Shown: positions 43,542 to 53,196, numbered from the stretch's first letter. The stretch is DNA of 64,000 bases from an uncultured Flavobacteriaceae bacterium (GCA_947501845.1 CANMXP010000002.1:372001-436000), one strand, 5' to 3'. A program made the numbers and translations. Notes: generated by a model not told the origin, from the sequence alone.

Positions 43542-44885
43542 TTAATTTATATTGATTCCTCTTATTTTATTGAACAATAATATCGCGTTACTATCAGACA
43601 TATTAGAGATAAAACTACAGGCTATAAAAATTCTATCGTAAAGAGCGTTTTGCGTTTCAGCATCGTTTTTGGGTAAAAGGTGAAGCACCAGTATATCGTA
43701 ATTTGATGCTTTATTGGCATAAGAATTATTGATAGCTGTTATGAAAACGTCTAATAAATCGGATAAAATTCTATAACCAGCCATTTCCTTTTCAATAACT
43801 TCTTTACTTTGATATACTTGTTCTATACTAATTTTAATAATGTCATTAATTTGTGCCTCATATTTACTTTTGTCCAGCAAAGCACAATTAAAATCACCAT
43901 TTAATATAGCTTCTTCATTTTGTATAAAAATAGTGACTGCTTCATTTATCAAAGTATTTATTGCCAGGGCTCGTAAATAACTAACTCTATCTTGTGTGTT
44001 TTTTAGTTGATGGTACTTTTTAGTATTTATAGTATCTCTAACTAAATTAATTAAATACTCTAATGCAAATTCTTCTTGAATCAACCCCAGATTGATACCA
44101 TCTTCAAAATCGATTATGGTATAGCAAATATCATCGGCAGCTTCTACCAAAAAAGCCAGCGGATGCCTTGAAAAGCTAATATCTGTGTCGCTCCTTTTTA
44201 ACAAGCCTAATTCATTGACAACATCTATAAACGCTTCTTTTTCACTTTGAAAAAAACCATACTTTTTATCTGCGATATGCTTTGTTGGCTTTTTAGGCAA
44301 AGACTCTTTTGGGTATTTCATAAAAGCCCCCAAAGTGGCATAACTTAATCGCAGTCCACCATCGCGTCCCGCTCTACTTTCGGTTAAAATTTTAAAGCCA
44401 TTAGCATTGCCTTCAAAATCACATAAGTCCTGATACTCTTTTTCGGTTAACTGGTCTTTAAACAATTTTCCATTTCCTGTTTTGAAGTACTCCCCAATTG
44501 CTTTTTCTCCCGAATGCCCGAAAGGCGGATTTCCAATATCGTGAGCTAATGCCGCCGCCGCAACAATAGCTCCAAAGTCGTTAGCTTGATACCCGTGTAC
44601 TCTTTGTAAATATGGATGTTTTTCTAATAATTTCTTGCCAACTAGCCTCCCCAATGAACGCCCAACAACACTCACCTCTAAGCTGTGTGTTAATCGGGTA
44701 TGTACAAAATCGGTTTGCGATAAAGGAATCACCTGTGTCTTATCTTGAAGGCTTCTAAATTCTGAAGAAAAAATAACCCGATCGTAATCCACTTCAAACC
44801 CTAAGCGGGTTTCATCTTGTTCTTTTCGTATACGTTTATTAGTGTCACCAAAGCGCTTTAAGGATAATAATTGTTCCCAGTTCAT
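43542..44885 (-). CDS. dgt: Deoxyguanosinetriphosphate triphosphohydrolase (dGTPase-like)
   Basis: A 447-residue HD-domain enzyme that splits dNTPs to nucleoside and triphosphate. The HD motif ligands are seen as RLTHSLEVSVVGRSLG (His) and AAALAHDIGNPPFGHSGE (His-Asp), with the later Asp in AADDICYTIIDFEDG. The N-terminal EFRSLQDKTQVIPLSQTDFVHTRLTHS is typical of Dgt. Length matches the family. A single gene, minus strand, divergent from the phosphate island. Confidence 0.93.
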   Translation of the reverse strand: MNWEQLLSLKRFGDTNKRIRKEQDETRLGFEVDYDRVIFSSEFRSLQDKTQVIPLSQTDFVHTRLTHSLEVSVVGRSLGRLVGKKLLEKHPYLQRVHGYQANDFGAIVAAAALAHDIGNPPFGHSGEKAIGEYFKTGNGKLFKDQLTEKEYQDLCDFEGNANGFKILTESRAGRDGGLRLSYATLGAFMKYPKESLPKKPTKHIADKKYGFFQSEKEAFIDVVNELGLLKRSDTDISFSRHPLAFLVEAADDICYTIIDFEDGINLGLIQEEFALEYLINLVRDTINTKKYHQLKNTQDRVSYLRALAINTLINEAVTIFIQNEEAILNGDFNCALLDKSKYEAQINDIIKISIEQVYQSKEVIEKEMAGYRILSDLLDVFITAINNSYANKASNYDILVLHLLPKNDAETQNALYDRIFIACSFISNMSDSNAILLFNKIRGININ

Positions 44886-44944
44886 TTTTTTTATTTAAGA
44901 CAAGCAAGATAACTAAATTCAATAATAATTGCCCTCAAAATCTG

Positions 44945-45022
44945 TTAACATTAAGGTAACATTTTGATGATTGTTCTTTAATAATTTGATAACATACAAC
45001 TCATTCTAATATTGGTTCTTTG
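44945..45022 (+). promoter_or_regulatory. PHO-box-like promoter of the lone receptor N-domain gene
   Basis: 11-bp-phased units TTAACAT (44945), GTAACAT (44956), ATGATTG (44967), TTAATAA (44978) and ATAACAT (44989) lie in one register. The register's next unit ends 8 bp before GTTCTTTG (45015-45022), a variant -7 element. Confidence 0.65.
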
Positions 45023-45046
45023 CACCAATTATTTCACTATAAATTA

Positions 45047-45427
45047 ATGAAACATCTAACAACACTTTTTATATTACTTTTTACTACATTTTGTTTTGCT
45101 CAGCATACTGGGTTAATAACAGGTAAATTGTTAGACAAAGAGTTTGATAACAATCCTTTAGTGTTTGCCGATGTTACCATTAAAGGAACTTCCATAAAAT
45201 CTACCACAGACCAAACAGGTTTATTCTTTATTGAAAACTTAGAAGATGGCAACTATACCTTAGTATGTCGTTTTACAGGTTATGAAACTAAGGAATTAAA
45301 AGTAAAAGTAGTTTCAGGAGTATCCGAATTTATCAAAACGTCTTTAGGAGCAAGTACTATTTCTTTAGCCGACCTTGCATCAATTACTAATATCAGTGAA
45401 AAAAGCAATAAAACAGCTTCTCGGTAA
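45047..45427 (+). CDS. Secreted stand-alone carboxypeptidase-regulatory-like domain (receptor N-domain paralogue)
   Basis: A 126-residue protein starting at MKHLTTLFILL (an earlier in-frame ATG at 45020 lies inside the promoter). It has a signal peptide ending near CFAQ, then one complete carboxypeptidase-D regulatory-like domain (GLITGKLLDKEFDNNPLVFADVTIKGT), and stops. It is closely similar to the first 110 residues of the TonB receptor encoded 366 bp downstream (GSVVGKLTDKEYNNEPLAFANVLIKGT) but has no plug or barrel. The two promoters are also alike, so it arose by partial duplication. The frame is intact, so it may be functional. Confidence 0.8.
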   Translation: MKHLTTLFILLFTTFCFAQHTGLITGKLLDKEFDNNPLVFADVTIKGTSIKSTTDQTGLFFIENLEDGNYTLVCRFTGYETKELKVKVVSGVSEFIKTSLGASTISLADLASITNISEKSNKTASR

Positions 45428-45442
45428 CTAATAAATTCGAGC

Positions 45443-45464
45443 GTAGAAAATCATTCTACTTTTT
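45443..45464 (+). terminator. Terminator of the lone N-domain gene
   Basis: GTAGAA-AATCA-TTCTAC followed by TTTTTA, 16 bases after the stop codon. The remaining intergenic DNA up to 45692 is AT-rich with nothing recognised. Confidence 0.6.
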
Positions 45465-45692
45465 ATGCTAATTAACGGTCACCTCCTCTTTTTTAATTTC
45501 ACCAAGTTACTTTAATTATTATCGGAAAATTATCGGAAATTCGACTGAAACACTTTATCTAAATTCTCCTTAATTCGCTGTTTGCCAACATTACAAACAA
45601 CCTTCTCATTGATTTAATAAAAAATCTGTTCTTTTTGAGATGTTTTCAATGTTAATTTATTGTTTCCAAATTAAAAAACAGACCTGTTTTAG

Positions 45693-45770
45693 ATAACATT
45701 TAGATAACTCTTTGATTACTGTTGTTTAATCTAAAGGTAACACAACCTTTACATAGTCTACCGTTCTTTG
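45693..45770 (+). promoter_or_regulatory. PHO-box-like promoter of the TonB receptor
   Basis: Six units in exact 11-bp register: ATAACAT (45693), ATAACTC (45704), ATTACTG (45715), TTAATCT (45726), GTAACAC (45737) and TTTACAT (45748). The last ends 8 bp before the -7 variant GTTCTTTG (45763-45770). The ATG is at 45793. Confidence 0.7.
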
Positions 45771-45792
45771 CAGCTAGAAATTAAAAGAAATA

Positions 45793-48546
45793 ATGAAAAA
45801 AATTTTAGTGTTATTAGCAGTATTTACTGCTACATTTTCGCAAGCCCAAAGTGCTGGTTCTGTGGTTGGTAAACTAACAGATAAAGAGTACAACAATGAG
45901 CCTTTAGCCTTTGCTAACGTATTAATAAAAGGGACTACCAAGGGTACTACTTCAGACTTTGATGGTTATTATAAATTGGAAAGCTTAAGTCCTGGAGCAT
46001 ACACATTAATATTCAGTTTTGTTGGATATGAAACTCAAGAAATAAATGTACAGGTCGTTGCTGGCAAAGTAACCGAAGTAAATGTACCTATGGGTGCTAG
46101 TGCAGCATCTTTAGACGAAATTGTAATTAAAACCACTACTAAACGAGAAAGCGAGACGGCTCTTTTATTGGAACAAAAAAAGGCCGCTGTAATTAAAGAA
46201 AGTATTGGAGCTGAACGGCTAGGTAAAATTGGAGTTTCAAATGCTGCTACAGCAACAACTAAAATATCTGGGGTTACTCGAAGCGAAGGAACTGGAGAAA
46301 TATACATAAGAGGATTAGGGGACAGATATTTGTCTACTACAATGAATGGATTACCAATACCTTCCGATGATGTTGATAATAAAAATATTAATCTAAATTT
46401 ATTTTCAACTAACATAATTGAAAATGTCGGGATTAGCAAAACCTATGCTACTTCTGGCTATGCGGATCAAACTTCTGGAAATGTAGATATCACTTCAAAA
46501 GGATATTCGAAAAAACAATTTTCCGTTAGTGTAGGCTCTGGCTATAACACTAACGTTTTAGGATTAGATGGTGATTTTAAAAGAACCGTTGCATCTGAAG
46601 ATGTTACACTTGGTTTTCATAAAAAACAATTTGCTACTGTTGATTTAATAACGAGACAAGGTTGGGATCCTCTAAGACAAAAGAACGATGGAAACTATAA
46701 CCTATCTTTATCTGGCGGGTATAAGTTTAATGTTTTCGGAAAAGAACTATCAATCTTTGCTTCTGGTTCTCATTCAAAATCTTTTGGATACCAAGAAGGG
46801 ATCTTCAGAAGTTATAGATCTAATATACTAGATAACGAATTTACAGATGTTGAGTCATTTACTACTAATACAAACTCAACTGGGTATGTGAATTTAGGGC
46901 TTAAAATAAACAGTGAAAATAAAATAAAAATAAGCAGCTTATCAGTTAACAGAAGTACTGATAATGTTTATGAACAAGGTAGAAATGGTCTGGGTTATGT
47001 TTTCGATCAAGACCCTCAAGAGGATGGTGCTTTTGTAAGAGACCAAAATTTTAAACAAACTAGGTTGCTTGTTAATCAAATAATTGGTGATCACCAAATA
47101 AACGAAAACAATACCTTAAAATGGGCTGCTGGTTATAATTTTGTCTTGGCAGAAGAACCTAATAGAGTAAGAAATGAGGTTAATATTATAGATATTACTA
47201 CGTCAAATTTAGCTCAATATGCCCATGTTGGTGATTTCCAACAAAGAAAATCTAACCAGAAAATTGAAGATACCGAATATAACGCTTACTTAAAAGATGA
47301 GTTAAGTTTTGGAGAACCAGATGAAGATGAAAAAAAGCCTTTCAAACTTCATATAGGCGCAAATATTCGTAAAAAAGAAAGAGTATTTAGCTCTTTATTT
47401 ATAGGTGTTAGAGCTAGGGATTTTCAAGTTCCATCTGTTGATGATTTCTCGCTAACATTTACAGAAGACAACTTTAATAACGGATTAATTTTAAGAGAAA
47501 GAGATCCTGATAGATATGATGCAGATTTAACGATCTTTTCTGGTTTCGCCAACTTAGATTTTGGGTTGAATAAAAGATTATCGGGTAACATAGGTGTAAG
47601 GTATGAGAAAGATGAAATAAATGTGTTATGGGATGTCGCTAACTTTGTTGGACGTGTAGGCTCCATTGCAAAAGAGTATAGCGAAATATATCCTAGTGTC
47701 AATTTAAAATATGAGCTAAATGAAAAAAACTTTTTGCGTTTTGCTTCAAGTTTAACTCAAACCTTACCAGAGTTTAAAGAGTTATCTCCTTTTGAATATG
47801 TTTCTCCAACTGGTCGTGTTACTAGAGGTGATCCCGATTTAGAAAAATCGGATGTTTTTAATATTGATTTAAAATGGGAATTTTTTCCTAAAAAAAGTGA
47901 GTTGGTTTCCGCTACGACATTTTACAAACAAATTAAAAACCCTATTAACTTAGCATTAACAAGAGGGTCTGCCGGAATTTTTGAATTCTCAAATACAGGC
48001 GAAAAAGCTAATGTATTTGGTGTAGAATTAGAAACAAGATTAAATCTAATTGAAAACGAGGAAGAAGAATCTATTCTTAACTTTAATGCTAATATTACTA
48101 AAATGTGGTTTAATCAGGATCTATTAGAAGAGTTTCAATATAAAGGTGTTACAGAATCAGATTTACAAGGCGCTTCTGATTTAATCTTAAATGGAGCCTT
48201 AAGCTACAACAATCAAAAAGATAAAGAATTTATTGCCACTTTAACAGGTAATTATTCATCAGATAAAATATTTGCATTAGGATCTCCTGAAGATTTTGCT
48301 AATAGTGATATTCTTTATAATGATGAAATTATAGAAAAAGGGTTCTTTACTATGGACTTAGTAGTTAGTAAAAAAATAACAGATAAGTTATTAATAAAAT
48401 TTATTGGAAGAAACCTTCTTAATCCTGATATACAGCAAACTCAATTAATAAGAAATATTAACACAAATGTTGAAACAAATGAAATTGTAAGCTCATATAA
48501 AAAAGGAAGTTTATTAAGTTTGAGCTTAAAGTATACGTTTAAATAA
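45793..48546 (+). CDS. TonB-dependent receptor of the phosphate island
   Basis: A 917-residue outer-membrane receptor. The signal peptide ends near SQAQS, residues about 22-110 are the carboxypeptidase-D regulatory-like domain, then the plug (GEIYIRGLGDRYLSTTMNGLPIPSDD; SGYADQTSGNVDITSKG) and the barrel ending SLLSLSLKYTFK. There is no SusD partner; the gene downstream encodes a beta-helical surface lipoprotein instead, which may assist it. PHO-box-like repeats precede it, so uptake of a phosphorus compound (organophosphate, nucleotide, phytate or similar) is inferred, not shown. Confidence 0.93.
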   Translation: MKKILVLLAVFTATFSQAQSAGSVVGKLTDKEYNNEPLAFANVLIKGTTKGTTSDFDGYYKLESLSPGAYTLIFSFVGYETQEINVQVVAGKVTEVNVPMGASAASLDEIVIKTTTKRESETALLLEQKKAAVIKESIGAERLGKIGVSNAATATTKISGVTRSEGTGEIYIRGLGDRYLSTTMNGLPIPSDDVDNKNINLNLFSTNIIENVGISKTYATSGYADQTSGNVDITSKGYSKKQFSVSVGSGYNTNVLGLDGDFKRTVASEDVTLGFHKKQFATVDLITRQGWDPLRQKNDGNYNLSLSGGYKFNVFGKELSIFASGSHSKSFGYQEGIFRSYRSNILDNEFTDVESFTTNTNSTGYVNLGLKINSENKIKISSLSVNRSTDNVYEQGRNGLGYVFDQDPQEDGAFVRDQNFKQTRLLVNQIIGDHQINENNTLKWAAGYNFVLAEEPNRVRNEVNIIDITTSNLAQYAHVGDFQQRKSNQKIEDTEYNAYLKDELSFGEPDEDEKKPFKLHIGANIRKKERVFSSLFIGVRARDFQVPSVDDFSLTFTEDNFNNGLILRERDPDRYDADLTIFSGFANLDFGLNKRLSGNIGVRYEKDEINVLWDVANFVGRVGSIAKEYSEIYPSVNLKYELNEKNFLRFASSLTQTLPEFKELSPFEYVSPTGRVTRGDPDLEKSDVFNIDLKWEFFPKKSELVSATTFYKQIKNPINLALTRGSAGIFEFSNTGEKANVFGVELETRLNLIENEEEESILNFNANITKMWFNQDLLEEFQYKGVTESDLQGASDLILNGALSYNNQKDKEFIATLTGNYSSDKIFALGSPEDFANSDILYNDEIIEKGFFTMDLVVSKKITDKLLIKFIGRNLLNPDIQQTQLIRNINTNVETNEIVSSYKKGSLLSLSLKYTFK

Positions 48547-48576
48547 ATAAAATATTAAATCATAGAATCATTATAA

Positions 48577-48605
48577 AAACCTCAAAGAAATCTTTGAGGT
48601 TTTCT
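48577..48605 (+). terminator. Terminator after the TonB receptor
   Basis: AAAACCTCAAAGA and TCTTTGAGGTTTTC form a stem with a two-base connection, followed by TTTTT. Confidence 0.8.
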
Positions 48606-48641
48606 TTTTAATAAATGTCACAAAAAACACAAATTATCCTA

Positions 48642-48739
48642 CTTAACCTTTTGGTAACAAAAGAATACGATTTAATAACAAAACGTAACCTATGTTTAAT
48701 ATTGTAATAAACAAGAGGAAAAACAAATCGATTTTCTTT
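48642..48739 (+). promoter_or_regulatory. PHO-box-like promoter of the beta-helix lipoprotein
   Basis: TTAACCT (48642) and GTAACAA (48653) are 11 bp apart, and GTAACCT (48684) and TTAATAT (48695) form a second 11-bp pair in a different register. TTTCTTTG (48732-48739) is the -7 variant. This is the most degenerate of the set. Confidence 0.45.
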
Positions 48740-48770
48740 GCATAACTATTAAAAACAATAAAAATCAAAA

Positions 48771-50831
48771 ATGAAAAAATTATCTTTAAAATTAATTGCT
48801 GTTGCATTAGGATTTGCTGCTATTAATTTAACCAGTTGTAGCTCAGACGATCCAGATCCTATAATTCCTGCTGAGGCTCAAGTTCTTGAAAACTTAGATG
48901 CTGGAATAATGAATGGTACTTTAGAAGGAAGTTACACACTTAATCCATCAACTATTTATAACTTAACAAGTCAATTTATTATAGCAGATGGTGCCACATT
49001 AAATATTCCTGCAGGAACTAAAATTCTAGCAGATAATAAAGGAACAGATATTTATATTGCTGTTTTAAAAGGTGGGGAAATTAATATAAATGGAAATGCT
49101 AGCAACCCTGTTGTCATGTCTTCTGCAGATGGAAACCCTGGAGATTGGGGAGGTTTAACCTTATGTGGAAAAGCTACAACTACTGCTGGTGTTGATGCCC
49201 AAGCTGAAGTTGGTGGTTTCATTTATGGAGGTACTGAGGATACAGATAGCTCTGGAATTATAAGGTACTTACAAATTGTTGGTACTGGAGCTCAAATCAG
49301 CTTAACTTCTCAATATAATGGAGTTTCTTTTTATGCTGTTGGTTCTGGTACATTAGTAGATCACGTAGCTGTAATAAACGGTGAAGATGATGGCGTTGAG
49401 TTTTTCGGAGGAACAGTATCTGTAACCAACTTATACCTAGAGAACAACTATGACGATTCCATTGATTGGACTGAAGGATGGAATGGATCTGTTACGAATG
49501 CTTATATCTCTAATACAAAACTCTTTAAAGGAAATAGTTTCTCAACTGTTTTTGAAGGAGATAAAACAAATGGAAACCCAACTTTTACAAACATTACAGC
49601 TATCTCTACTGTAGGAGGTACTGCATTACAATTTAAATTGCAATCTGGAGCTACTATTAGTGGACTTTCTTTAAGTGGTTATGATACAGATTTAGATATG
49701 AAAGATGCTGGTCCTACTTCTAACATAATCTTCTCTGATGGATATACGCCTGTTGCAATGGTTGAAGACATCGATACGACACCTAATGTAGATGAAAGTG
49801 CTTTTACATTCTCATTAAACACGACTGTTCTTCCTACTGTAGATGTTATGGACTTTGACTGGGTAGAGACAAACTTATCATTTGAAACTAGTCTTTTACA
49901 AGGAGCTGTTACAGGTAATGTGACTTTAGATGCTTCTGTAAACTATACCTTAAACTCTTCTTACATTGTTCAAGACGGTGCAAAATTAACAATTCCTGCG
50001 GGAACAAAAATTACCGCTAGAGATGGTGGTACAGGGGTTTACATTGCTGTTTTACAAGGTGGTGAAATAGACATTCAAGGTACTGAATCTGATCCTGTTG
50101 TAATTGCATCTGCAAATGCAAACGGCGGAGACTGGGGAGGTTTAACCATTTGTGGTAACGCAACAACTACCGCTGGTGTTGATGCTGTGGCTGAAATAGG
50201 TGGTTTTGTTTATGGTGGAACTACCGACAATGATAACTCTGGTTCTATAACATACTTAGTACTTAAAGGAACAGGGGCTCAAATTAACTCTGAATCTCAA
50301 TATAATGGTCTTTCTTTATATGCTGTTGGCTCTGAAACAACTATAGAAAATATATCTGTAATAAATGGTTCTGATGATGGTGTTGAGTTTTTTGGAGGAA
50401 CGGTTTCTGCATCTAATTTATACTTAGAGAACAATGATGATGATTCTATCGACTGGACAGAAGGATGGAACGGATCTGTAACAAATGCTTATATTTCTCA
50501 TACAGTTAGTGGTTTCTCAACTGTTTTTGAAGGAGATAAAGACAATGGAAATCCAACTTTCACCAACATCACTGCTATTTCTAGTGTGGGTGGTACAGGT
50601 TTACAATTCAAAAAACAATCTGGAGGTACAATTACTGGTTTACATTTAGCTGGTTATGATGTAGATTTAGATATGAAAGATGCTGGTCCTACTGCCAATG
50701 TACAAATAGAAGGTGCAGGCGCTGATGTGACTTTAATAGCTGGAGAAACTAGTAAATACACACTAAATTCTGGTAAAGATGCAGCTGCATTAGATATATC
50801 GGGATGGACTTGGAGAAATGCTAGCCTATAG
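48771..50831 (+). CDS. Surface lipoprotein with duplicated parallel beta-helix domain
   Basis: A 686-residue lipoprotein (lipobox NLTSCSSDD). It consists of two tandem copies of one domain, about 35-345 and 350-686. Matching blocks include GDWGGLTLCGKATTTAGVDA and GDWGGLTICGNATTTAGVDA, and SIDWTEGWNGSVTNAYIS in both. The repeated short strands with G/N turns suggest a right-handed parallel beta-helix, as in polysaccharide-binding or lyase folds. No catalytic residues were recognised. It follows the TonB receptor and has PHO-box-like sites, so it may capture a phosphorus-containing polymer or act as a receptor accessory. Family name not recognised. Confidence 0.8.
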   Translation: MKKLSLKLIAVALGFAAINLTSCSSDDPDPIIPAEAQVLENLDAGIMNGTLEGSYTLNPSTIYNLTSQFIIADGATLNIPAGTKILADNKGTDIYIAVLKGGEININGNASNPVVMSSADGNPGDWGGLTLCGKATTTAGVDAQAEVGGFIYGGTEDTDSSGIIRYLQIVGTGAQISLTSQYNGVSFYAVGSGTLVDHVAVINGEDDGVEFFGGTVSVTNLYLENNYDDSIDWTEGWNGSVTNAYISNTKLFKGNSFSTVFEGDKTNGNPTFTNITAISTVGGTALQFKLQSGATISGLSLSGYDTDLDMKDAGPTSNIIFSDGYTPVAMVEDIDTTPNVDESAFTFSLNTTVLPTVDVMDFDWVETNLSFETSLLQGAVTGNVTLDASVNYTLNSSYIVQDGAKLTIPAGTKITARDGGTGVYIAVLQGGEIDIQGTESDPVVIASANANGGDWGGLTICGNATTTAGVDAVAEIGGFVYGGTTDNDNSGSITYLVLKGTGAQINSESQYNGLSLYAVGSETTIENISVINGSDDGVEFFGGTVSASNLYLENNDDDSIDWTEGWNGSVTNAYISHTVSGFSTVFEGDKDNGNPTFTNITAISSVGGTGLQFKKQSGGTITGLHLAGYDVDLDMKDAGPTANVQIEGAGADVTLIAGETSKYTLNSGKDAAALDISGWTWRNASL

Positions 50832-50879
50832 AAATACTTATCGTGTTTTCCTAAAATTAGGTTGACCGATTTTAAATAA

Positions 50880-50916
50880 AAAAACCAGAGAATTTAAATT
50901 CTCTGGTTTTTTTATT
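50880..50916 (+). terminator. Terminator after the beta-helix lipoprotein
   Basis: AAACCAGAGAATT with its perfect inverted copy AATTCTCTGGTTT, followed by TTTTATTT. Confidence 0.85.
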
Positions 50917-51025
50917 TAATACTATTTTTAAGAATGGGGTGTACAAACAAAAATGCTAACCGATAAAATTATTTTTTATTTGCCCAACTTATGGTTAGTG
51001 TTCTTCTCATAAAGTAAAATTATAA

Positions 51026-51081
51026 ATAACATTTTTATAACATAAATAAAAACTTACAAAACTATAAATAGTTTAATTTAA
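51026..51081 (+). promoter_or_regulatory. PHO-box-like site before the secreted CARDB protein
   Basis: ATAACAT-TTTT-ATAACAT is a clear pair of 11-bp-spaced units (51026 and 51037). A weak -7 candidate TAATTTAA (51074) lies 30 bp on, equal to 8 plus two further 11-bp steps. Confidence 0.5.
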
Positions 51082-51107
51082 TTGGTGAATTTAAACCCCA
51101 TAATATC

Positions 51108-52739
51108 ATGAAAAAAACCTCACTTTTCTTATTTTATTTTTTGTGCTTATCGTTTATAATCAGTGCACAAAATTACCACCGTTTCGAAACCTATCCTCTA
51201 AATGATCAAATAGGAGCTTGTAATGAAGCTAGCAATCAAAAGTTTAGAGTAAAAGTAAATATCAACATTGATTATTTATTAGATCTAAATAAATTCTATA
51301 AAATAGATTTAGGAGATAATTTCAACCTTGGTGTTCGATATTGTAAAGTATTGAATCGTAGTAATGGTAGTGGTGATGCCGACTTTGATCTAGATAGTAA
51401 TGCTATCCAATCTCAAATTGATGTTTGTGATTTTTATCGCTACCACCGTTTCGAAACCTTCGAAACTTTAGAAAAAGCCAAAGAAAATATTTGTGGCCAA
51501 ACCACATCTCATGATGGGAGGTGGAAAGCGAATATAAAGATAGCTCAATTACTTACTGTAGGAAAGGTATACTTAATAAATTTGGGTAACGGACTAGGGA
51601 CAAGATACTGTAAGATATTGAATAGACATGATGGTAGAGGTGATGCTGACTTTGATCTAGATAATTTAACAACTCTTCCTAACGAAGTCACAATAGATTG
51701 CAGTGATGTAAAACCCGATTTAGAAGCCGTAAAAGTTTCTGTGAGTTCCAGTACCATAAACCATGGAGAAAATAAAACAGTTAATTATGAAGTAAAAAAT
51801 ATAGGAAAGCTAACTGCCAATCCATCTCGATGCAAGTTTTATCTTTCTAAAAATGGTCGTTTAGTAGACCTGTTAGATAATATATCTATTGGTTCTGTAA
51901 ATGTAAACCAAACAAAAACAGGTTCAGTCACATTAACAATACCTTTAGGCACTGCAACAGATACTTACAATATAGTCATGGAAGTTTCAACAAGTGGTGA
52001 ATCTGACACAGGTAATAACACGATTACTTCCTCTTCTAATTTTAGGGTTAATGGCATTCAAGCACTTCCAAACTTGACATTAGAAAGTCTAAAAATTAAT
52101 GTCACAAATCAAGGTAGTTTCAATGTTTTTCCAGGAGGAAATATCCCAACTTTTAGATACAACTCCTCGACAAATTTTGAAATAAAGATAAAGAATAATG
52201 ACGATGGTGACTCTGGAAATTTTAGTTGCTTACTTCTAGTCTCTGGTTCTAATGATGCATACCCACAACCTAATGGCTTTCCAGTATATAATTTTCGTAC
52301 ATTAAATTTTAGTGGCATAAATGCTAATAGTTCATCCATGCTTGACATTACTGAAACTATTTATGATTATATTGGTGGTTTAGATTTATTAGAAGGTCAA
52401 ACTTACTTTATGTATTTACATATTGATTATGACGAAGATGTTACAGAAAGTAATGAAAATGATTCAGACAATATTTCACATTTTGCCTTTAGGTATAATA
52501 ACCCTACAAACAAAATGTCTAATCCCCAAAAAAACAACCAACAACAATTTTTAATTGACACCTACAACTCTGCTATTCTAAAAGAAAATTATAAAGTAGA
52601 TATCTTTGATCTCACAGGAAGGCTAGTAAAATCAATCAAGTCTGATTCAATCGAACAAGAAAACAAAATTATTAATACCCTACCTTCTGGGCTATACATC
52701 ATTAAAACACCTTCTGGGTTTAGAAAAATAGCAAAGTAA
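51108..52739 (+). CDS. Type IX-secreted protein with duplicated N-terminal domain and CARDB domain
   Basis: A 543-residue secreted protein. The signal peptide ends near IISAQ. Two copies of a domain beginning YHRFET and containing RYCK(V/I)LNR..G.GDADFDLD lie at about 24-108 and 110-200; I do not recognise the family. A CARDB-type adhesion domain follows (PDLEAVKVSVSSSTINHGENKTVNYEVKN). A second such domain lies near 320-470. The last 60 residues are a type IX sorting domain (YKVDIFDLTGRLVKSI ... LPSGLYIIKT). Exported by the gliding-linked secretion system; function unknown. A PHO-box-like pair in front suggests phosphate control. Confidence 0.85.
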   Translation: MKKTSLFLFYFLCLSFIISAQNYHRFETYPLNDQIGACNEASNQKFRVKVNINIDYLLDLNKFYKIDLGDNFNLGVRYCKVLNRSNGSGDADFDLDSNAIQSQIDVCDFYRYHRFETFETLEKAKENICGQTTSHDGRWKANIKIAQLLTVGKVYLINLGNGLGTRYCKILNRHDGRGDADFDLDNLTTLPNEVTIDCSDVKPDLEAVKVSVSSSTINHGENKTVNYEVKNIGKLTANPSRCKFYLSKNGRLVDLLDNISIGSVNVNQTKTGSVTLTIPLGTATDTYNIVMEVSTSGESDTGNNTITSSSNFRVNGIQALPNLTLESLKINVTNQGSFNVFPGGNIPTFRYNSSTNFEIKIKNNDDGDSGNFSCLLLVSGSNDAYPQPNGFPVYNFRTLNFSGINANSSSMLDITETIYDYIGGLDLLEGQTYFMYLHIDYDEDVTESNENDSDNISHFAFRYNNPTNKMSNPQKNNQQQFLIDTYNSAILKENYKVDIFDLTGRLVKSIKSDSIEQENKIINTLPSGLYIIKTPSGFRKIAK

Positions 52740-52758
52740 ACACCCTCTACAAAAACAG

Positions 52759-52788
52759 AAAAGCATCCTAAAATTAGGATGCTTTTTT
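52759..52788 (+). terminator. Terminator after the CARDB protein
   Basis: AAGCATCCTAA/TTAGGATGCTT stem followed by TTTTTTT. It lies between two convergent genes and may serve both. Confidence 0.85.
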
Positions 52789-52815
52789 TGGTTAGCTATT
52801 TTATTGTTCTTAAGT

Positions 52816-53169
52816 TTAAAAACTCTGTTTATCTTTAGTTTCAGATTCTTTTAAACCAGCGATAGCATTAGCATTATAATCTACTTCTTTTACGGTTCCA
52901 TTATTCCAATAAAACCATTTGCCGACTTTTTTACCATTATCATAATTTGCAGAAACGATTTTTTTGCCTTCTGTGTTAAAACTCAACCACTCACCGTGAA
53001 GCTTACCATCTGCTGTATAAGTTCCTGTTTGACTTACTACATCATTGTCATGATAATAAACAACTTCAATTAAGTTAGTTTCTTTATTAAGTTTTAAATC
53101 TCTCTTTTGTTGTGCAAAAGATACCACAGTAATTAAAAAGGCAAAATAAAATAAAATTGATTTCTTCAT
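52816..53169 (-). CDS. Small secreted MORN/YwqK-like repeat protein
   Basis: A 117-residue protein starting at MKKSILFYFAF (a start 30 bases upstream lies within the leader). The signal peptide ends near SFAQQ. The mature part has repeated YxxGxxxGxW strands typical of MORN-like/YwqK variants: GTYTADGKLHGEWLSFNTEG and ANYDNGKKVGKWFYWNNGTV. Such repeats form short beta-hairpin sheets; the biochemical role is unknown. The -7 element TATATTTG at 53204-53197 lies 8 bp from a four-unit PHO-box-like array, so it may belong to the phosphate group, although the units run opposite to this gene. Confidence 0.8.
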   Translation of the reverse strand: MKKSILFYFAFLITVVSFAQQKRDLKLNKETNLIEVVYYHDNDVVSQTGTYTADGKLHGEWLSFNTEGKKIVSANYDNGKKVGKWFYWNNGTVKEVDYNANAIAGLKESETKDKQSF

Positions 53170-53196
53170 AATTATGGGGGTTTTAACATTATATAT

